Position numbers and translations under genes: made by a program. Source: an uncultured Clostridia bacterium (lineage in GTDB: Bacteria; Bacillota; Clostridia; Oscillospirales; Ruminococcaceae). Taken from it: a DNA stretch of 9,202 nucleotides. Under the pieces are notes generated by a model, which searched no databases, was not told where the DNA came from, and saw nothing but the letters and a program-made list of their open reading frames with translations. The stretch covers positions 1-9,202 of the forward strand of contig CAMEYZ010000076.1 in NCBI GenBank assembly GCA_945947715.1, read 5' to 3'. Of the stretch, positions 6,705-9,202 are shown one piece after another (position 1 is the stretch's first letter; each line of letters begins with the position of its first letter).

Positions 6705-6733
6705 ATTATAAACCTTTATGCGGAAAATGTCAA
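6705..6733 (-). promoter_or_regulatory. Consensus sigma-A promoter of tyrA
   Basis: On the minus strand: TTGACA (6728-6733), 17-bp spacer, TATAAT (6705-6710). Transcription should begin near 6698, leaving a leader of about 35 nt. There is no room for a T-box or other leader control, so tyrosine control by attenuation is not supported. Confidence 0.92.
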
Positions 6734-6767
6734 ATAGTTGTCCTTAGAAAAAATATTTAAAAAACTA

Positions 6768-6796
6768 TTGACAACTATATCGCACCGTGATATAAT
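6768..6796 (+). promoter_or_regulatory. Consensus sigma-A promoter of the padR operon
   Basis: TTGACA (6768-6773), 17-bp spacer, TATAAT (6791-6796), with TGA as extended -10. It points away from the tyrA promoter; the two -35 boxes are 34 bp apart. Operator-like palindromes cover the spacer/-10 region and the early transcript. Confidence 0.92.
6776..6794 (+). promoter_or_regulatory. PadR operator candidate 1
   Basis: A 19-bp dyad TATATC-N7-GATATA centred on 6785, lying over the promoter spacer and most of the -10 box. It matches the second site (6811-6829) at 15 of 19 positions. Such A/T-rich dyads are typical of PadR-family autoregulatory sites. A bound protein here would exclude RNA polymerase. 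Confidence 0.7.
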
Positions 6797-6810
6797 GCTA
6801 ATTATAATAA

Positions 6811-6829
6811 TATGTCACAGTGTGATATA
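6811..6829 (+). promoter_or_regulatory. PadR operator candidate 2
   Basis: A strong 19-bp inverted repeat, TATGTCACA-G-TGTGATATA, with 8 of 9 arm positions paired, centred on 6820. It lies about 8-26 bases after the predicted transcription start and exactly 35 bp centre to centre from site 1. Confidence 0.75.
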
Positions 6830-6851
6830 CGAAAGCGGTGAGCTTGAAAGC

Positions 6852-7217
6852 TTGAATACAGATAAGGATCTGGAAAAATTTATACAGTCTCATCTTCCAA
6901 TGACGGAGACTGCATTTTATATGCTGCTGTCGTTGCAGGTCCCAAGACATGGCTACGGCATCATAAAATATGTTGAGGAGCTGACCCAGGGCAGGATAAA
7001 GCTGGGCTCAGGTACAATATACGGAACTATAAACAAAATGATAAAAAGCGAAATCATCGAGGTATATGATGACAGCGATAAGAAGATAGTATACGTCATA
7101 ACTGACAAGGGAAGAGCTCTGCTTGCGGCGGAAAAGGAGCGTATCCTTCATCTGTACAGGGATTCGCTGACTGCAGATGATGGTAGCTTTGGGAATAATG
7201 GGGGTGATATAACGTGA
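6852..7217 (+). CDS. PadR-family transcriptional regulator (TTG start)
   Basis: A 121-residue winged-helix regulator of typical short PadR length. The winged-helix core runs from about residue 18 to 95: TETAFYMLLSL, the RHGYGI turn, GRIKLGSGTIYG as recognition region, and a wing ending YVITDKGRALL. A C-terminal helix for dimerisation follows. PadR proteins usually repress their own operon. Start choice: the frame is open further upstream, but an ATG at 6738 lies before the promoter. TTG at 6852 has GGTGAG at 6837-6842, 9 nt away, and lies downstream of the second operator. The ATG at 6900 (105 residues) has no ribosome site. The stop overlaps the next start by 4 bases, so the two genes are translationally coupled. 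Confidence 0.88.
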   Translation: MNTDKDLEKFIQSHLPMTETAFYMLLSLQVPRHGYGIIKYVEELTQGRIKLGSGTIYGTINKMIKSEIIEVYDDSDKKIVYVITDKGRALLAAEKERILHLYRDSLTADDGSFGNNGGDIT

Positions 7218-8395
7218 GTATTATAAAAAGAAAACCCTTTTATTGGTTGGATATCTTCAAAACGGAAAAATATCTTTCCGACCTTAGCGCAGACGGACTT
7301 TTCCTGTGCAGAATGAACTTCTTTACGGGAGCTCTGTATTTTGAAAAGGGGGAGCCCTGTAGGAAAAGCTATGTTATCAGACGCAGTCCGAAATGCGGCG
7401 GAGCTGTTCCGCGGAAAATGCGCGAGGACGGTTGGCGATCTGTATGCGGCAACAGGAACAACTACGCCGCCGAGCATGACGGAGAGATTTGCATTACGCC
7501 CTCCTGCAGAAGCTACCGCAAAATGATAAGCGTGCTGAAATTTCTCTGCTTTTATATAGCATTGTTCTTCACGGGCTTTATATCCGGCTTTTTGACGGGC
7601 TTTACCGAGGATGGTATCCCCGCGAAGGGCGACGATGATTACATCTATTTCTGGACAATACTTTCCGTTATGGTTTTTATAACGGTTGTGGTAGTGATAG
7701 GCAGTGCTATCGCATATATCTGGCTCAGGAAATACGGAAAGGTCTACGATAATATCCTGAAGGTCGAAACAAATATTGACTTTACTATTCCAAAGGAGAA
7801 TCTCTTCTACACCAAGGCAGAGGAAAAGCTGCTGCGTCGTGAGAAAAAGCTTGTGAGAAAATTTCGCATAGGTTGGTATCTTTCTCCGGATATGACGGAA
7901 AAGTATGTGGAGGAAATGGAGCGAAAGGGCTGGAATTTCTACCGCTTCGACAAGCTGGGACACACCTTTTTCTTTATAAAGGGAAGTCCGAGAAATGTCA
8001 GGTTTGCAGTGGATTATCAGAATGATATCTCCGACGAGTATCTGCTGTCCAACATGGAAGCAGGCTGGAAGCTGCAGTTCAAATCGGTCACAAAGGTGGG
8101 CGGATACATAGTCTGGCTCAAGGAATACGACGACGAGCCTCCTCAGTTTTATTCTGACGTAGATTCCATGCTACGTCATGCGAGAACTGTTATGATAACC
8201 TATCTGTGCATTTACATTCCCTGTCTGTTTATCTACGGAGATATGCTGTTCAGCTTTGATTTCGGCAGTGAGAATTTCTGGGACGGATTTCTTCTGGGAG
8301 TGGCACTGGCCCTGCTTATTGAGATGACCGTTATAATTATTCTGTCGGTGGGATTTTATCTGCGCACACGCAAAAAATGCAAGGGCGACTTTTAG
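7214..8395 (+). CDS. DUF2812-family membrane protein with two DUF2812-like repeats (GTG start)
   Basis: A 393-residue protein. A cytoplasmic DUF2812-like unit (about 5-80), two membrane helices (about 107-128, 145-171), a second DUF2812-like unit (about 217-305), then two more helices (about 326-346, 353-385). The repeats share T-E-K-Y-L/V near their start (17-21, 228-232), a D/K-G turn, and a closing F-x-x-K-G-x-P (43-48 and 254-259 as F-E-K-G-E-P and F-I-K-G-S-P); the first Thr to the closing Pro is 31 residues in both. DUF2812 proteins commonly follow padR genes in Firmicutes; their biochemical role is unknown. The GTG start overlaps the padR stop as GTGA, with a G-rich GGTGA ribosome site at 7200-7207. 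Co-regulation with padR is very likely. It may sense or act on membrane state, which is inference. Confidence 0.85.
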   Translation: MSIIKRKPFYWLDIFKTEKYLSDLSADGLFLCRMNFFTGALYFEKGEPCRKSYVIRRSPKCGGAVPRKMREDGWRSVCGNRNNYAAEHDGEICITPSCRSYRKMISVLKFLCFYIALFFTGFISGFLTGFTEDGIPAKGDDDYIYFWTILSVMVFITVVVVIGSAIAYIWLRKYGKVYDNILKVETNIDFTIPKENLFYTKAEEKLLRREKKLVRKFRIGWYLSPDMTEKYVEEMERKGWNFYRFDKLGHTFFFIKGSPRNVRFAVDYQNDISDEYLLSNMEAGWKLQFKSVTKVGGYIVWLKEYDDEPPQFYSDVDSMLRHARTVMITYLCIYIPCLFIYGDMLFSFDFGSENFWDGFLLGVALALLIEMTVIIILSVGFYLRTRKKCKGDF

Positions 8396-8433
8396 CCTTT
8401 ACATATATATTTGATTTTACAAGGAGGATCAAC

Positions 8434-9202
8434 ATGGATCAAATAAACAGTTTTAACACAGAAGCCTTTCAGCCTTCTCCCAACGAGGGCGGCTATCGTC
8501 ACCCGTCCTTTGTGAAAAGGGAGATCGGCAGGGTGTACAACCGCACAGGCGGAGCACTTGTACTTCACTTTCTGATAGTTTTGGCCATTGAGATTATTCT
8601 GATGGCATGTCTGGGATATTATAAAATGTCGGCGGATATGATAATGGGAAAAGCTGTCGATGAAAGCAGACTTGCACTCATTATGCTGATATCAGTATCG
8701 GTGGCTTATGTCGTCGGAAATATCGCTGCAGCTATCATTGGACTGGGCTTTTCAAGAAGACTTAAGGGCTCGTCCGATATGTTTAAAAAATCCGAGCTGG
8801 GTGCTTCCGTCATTATCCCTGCAATTCTCGTTACCCTTGGTATTCAGGGGATATGTCTTGTTCTGCAGTCATTATATATCGGAATTACGGGCGATCCCGG
8901 AATGTCCGATTCAACGGCAAATCTGCTGTCCTTCGGCAAGGGGACGCTTACCGATATTATTCTGTTTATTTATATGGTAATACTTGGACCGATTGCCGAG
9001 GAGCTTTTATTCCGCGGAATGACGCTGAGAAATTTCAGTGCTGTCAGCCGTAAGTTCGGTATGATAATGTCGTCGATAGCTTTCGGACTTTTCCACGGAA
9101 ATATTCTCCAGTTCATCGTGGGATTTTCCCTCGGAATGTTTTTCAGCTATATCGACATCAAGGCTAATTCGCTGATACCGTCAATTATCCTGCATATAAT
9201 CA
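8434..9202 (+). CDS. CPBP-family intramembrane glutamic protease, 3'-partial
   Basis: The open frame runs off the window end after 256 codons. It is a multi-helix membrane protein with the three CPBP (CAAX protease and bacteriocin-processing, Abi) motifs: E189-E190-L-L-F-R194, F220-H221 within FGLFHGN, and H254 in the last visible helix. Glu189/190, H221 and H254 are the expected catalytic site inside the membrane. Helices are visible at about 41-62, 80-103, 125-147 and 172-190, with more after the EExxxR motif. AAGGAGG at 8421-8427 is 6 nt from the ATG. It starts 38 bp after the DUF2812 gene with no terminator between, so it is probably the third gene of the padR operon. Family members cleave prenylated or other membrane proteins or give bacteriocin self-immunity; the substrate here is unknown. 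The C-terminus lies outside the window. Confidence 0.88.
   Translation, partial: MDQINSFNTEAFQPSPNEGGYRHPSFVKREIGRVYNRTGGALVLHFLIVLAIEIILMACLGYYKMSADMIMGKAVDESRLALIMLISVSVAYVVGNIAAAIIGLGFSRRLKGSSDMFKKSELGASVIIPAILVTLGIQGICLVLQSLYIGITGDPGMSDSTANLLSFGKGTLTDIILFIYMVILGPIAEELLFRGMTLRNFSAVSRKFGMIMSSIAFGLFHGNILQFIVGFSLGMFFSYIDIKANSLIPSIILHII

Noticed and set aside
7148..7963. A 271-codon minus-strand open frame opposite padR and the DUF2812 gene
   Set aside because: The plus-strand genes have ribosome sites, coupling and family motifs; the antisense frame has none.
8708..9053. Plus-strand open frames of 90 and 66 codons near the window end
   Set aside because: They lie in other frames within the CPBP protease gene, which has all three family motifs and a strong ribosome site but no stop inside the window.

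Overview
The window looks like chromosomal DNA from a clostridial Firmicute, most like the Ruminococcus group. The evidence is a PASTA-type kinase-fold protein with an N-terminal zinc-knuckle remnant, purine-rich Shine-Dalgarno sites, textbook sigma-A promoters (TTGACA, 17 bp, TATAAT, often with a TGn extended -10), a PadR/DUF2812 pair and a Cys-rich KTR protein. The species assignment is inference. No tRNA, rRNA, CRISPR array, insertion sequence or phage gene was seen.

Layout. (1) 1-1953: a membrane-anchored PASTA protein whose kinase fold lacks both catalytic aspartates (a predicted pseudokinase), probably cut at its 5' end by the window edge, followed by a strong terminator hairpin. (2) 1957-5823: a TetR-family regulator, then a second promoter driving a three-gene signalling cluster: a 56-residue zinc-ribbon KTR protein, a six-TM methyl-accepting chemotaxis protein with no extracellular sensor and no HAMP domain, and a seven-TM HD-GYP cyclic-di-GMP phosphodiesterase. 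The tetR promoter and the cluster promoter carry the same 25-bp motif (23/25 identical) at the transcription start, so the TetR protein probably controls itself and the cluster. (3) 5781-6733: a bidirectional terminator, then tyrA (prephenate dehydrogenase) on the minus strand with its own consensus promoter. (4) 6768-9202: divergent from tyrA, a PadR-family regulator with two 19-bp palindromic operator candidates 35 bp apart, a DUF2812 membrane protein translationally coupled to it, and a CPBP-family intramembrane protease that runs off the window end.

How they may work together. Blocks 2 and 4 share one design: a small self-regulating repressor followed by membrane proteins that could sense or alter the envelope state. 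Block 2 would join chemotaxis signalling (receptor to CheA/CheW encoded elsewhere) to cyclic-di-GMP breakdown under one transcriptional switch. It is the best candidate for an undescribed module, although each part belongs to a known family. The tyrA gene is an ordinary housekeeping gene lying between the two.
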